NCBI GenBank assembly: GCA_945874095.1
Contig: CAMCFM010000282.1
Span: 1 to 6,322, forward strand
Length of the DNA stretch: 6,322 nt
Source: Candidatus Kuenenia stuttgartensis
Lineage (GTDB): Bacteria; Planctomycetota; Planctomycetia; Isosphaerales; Isosphaeraceae
Direction: 5' to 3'
The notes below the pieces were generated by a model. The model was not told where the DNA came from. It was given only the letters and a program-made list of their open reading frames with translations, and made no database searches. The position numbers were made by a program, and so were the translations under genes. This document shows positions 5,703-6,322 of the stretch, piece after piece. The number at the start of each line of letters is the position of its first letter. Position 1 is the stretch's first letter.

Positions 5703-6322
5703 ATGAGTCACATGCAAATGCGTTCGAAATACAACCTGAATGTGCTGCCCACGATGCACGCCGACGGGGCGACGCAGATGGGTTTCGACCTTGCCCTGCT
5801 GGATCACGCCCATGAAACGCCTGATACGATCTGGCTGAGGACCTATACGTGGTCTGCACCGACACTTTCGCTTGGCTATTTTCAGACCTGGAAAGAATTG
5901 CCTGAGCAGTTAAAAACTCCCTGGGAAAACGTGGCCGTAGTGCGTCGCCCGACTGGTGGGGGTGCGATCTGGCACGATGGGGATCTGACTTATGCCATTG
6001 TGGTTCCATCGAATCATGCGTGGGCAGTCAGCGCACGCGTACTTTATCAGGCGATTCATGATGCAATTTCAGGACTTATGGCTTCAGACGGTGCCAATCT
6101 GCAGCGTCGTCAAGTGGCAGCTGCTGGCGTTGAATCTGGCCAAGCCACTGGTTCAGTCGCGAATTCGCCGTTCCTCTGTTTTGACGATGGAGATGCCGAC
6201 GATTTAGTTCTTCGAGGGATCAAGATTGTCGGCGGAGCACAGAGAAGACGCGGCTGGGCGACACTTCAGCACGGTTCAATCCACTGGGAGAGGTCATCGC
6301 ACGAATCGGCATCACATTTACC
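5703..6322 (+). CDS. LipM/LplA-type octanoyl or lipoyl transferase, partial (3' end outside)
   Basis: The frame is open from ATG 5703 to the window end (206 residues, no stop), so the C-terminus is missing. It belongs to the biotin/lipoate ligase fold: WSAPTLSLGYFQ (50-61), RRPTGGGAIWHDGDLTYAIV (81-100), CFD (159-161), GIKIVGGAQRRRG (172-184) with the conserved lysine at 174, and LQHGSI (188-193). As I recall it, Bacillus LipM has a nucleophilic cysteine in a CFDAPSWYEL segment just before GRK-x-x-GSAQ. Cys159 sits in the same place, which favours an octanoyl transferase over an ATP-dependent ligase. The substrate is probably GcvH Lys64, encoded in the same cluster. The gap to gcvPB is only 8 bases. 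Alternative starts are ATGs at 5712 and 5718, and no clear Shine-Dalgarno decides. LplA-type ligase activity cannot be excluded. Confidence 0.85.
   Translation, partial: MSHMQMRSKYNLNVLPTMHADGATQMGFDLALLDHAHETPDTIWLRTYTWSAPTLSLGYFQTWKELPEQLKTPWENVAVVRRPTGGGAIWHDGDLTYAIVVPSNHAWAVSARVLYQAIHDAISGLMASDGANLQRRQVAAAGVESGQATGSVANSPFLCFDDGDADDLVLRGIKIVGGAQRRRGWATLQHGSIHWERSSHESASHL

Overview
The window carries a glycine cleavage (gcv) gene cluster on the + strand, preceded by a short divergent lipoprotein gene on the - strand. The order is gcvT (aminomethyltransferase), gcvH (lipoyl carrier), gcvPA and gcvPB (the two halves of the PLP-dependent glycine decarboxylase), then the 5' part of a LplA/LipM-type lipoate/octanoate transfer gene that runs off the right end. 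Together these proteins decarboxylate glycine, carry the aminomethyl group on the lipoyl arm of GcvH, and pass the one-carbon unit to tetrahydrofolate. The last gene probably supplies the acyl (octanoyl/lipoyl) group for the GcvH lysine. The shared L-protein (dihydrolipoyl dehydrogenase) is not in the window.

The organism is a bacterium of roughly 50-55% GC (judged by eye). P-protein split into two subunits, loosely packed genes with weak Shine-Dalgarno sites, a LipM-like gene after gcvPB, and a small Ala/Lys/Pro-rich lipoprotein would fit a planctomycete. That is an inference from style, not a demonstrated assignment.

Layout: 18-293 (-) small lipoprotein. 294-833 is a 540-base divergent intergenic region with a 17-base dyad near the lipoprotein gene and a weak terminator-like hairpin with a T6 run just before gcvT. 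834-1916 gcvT. 1917-2341 is an unusually long spacer inside the cluster, filled by an element with about 24-base imperfect terminal inverted repeats (1951-1975 and 2240-2263) enclosing a perfect 29-bp palindrome (2141-2213) and several mini-hairpins. 2342-2737 gcvH. 2825-4183 gcvPA. 4225-5694 gcvPB. 5703 to the end, LipM/LplA-like gene.

The coding content is ordinary metabolism, and I see no undescribed enzyme system. The most unusual part is the structured, MITE-like insertion separating gcvT from gcvH. It may be a dispersed repeat and may affect how the downstream genes are expressed.
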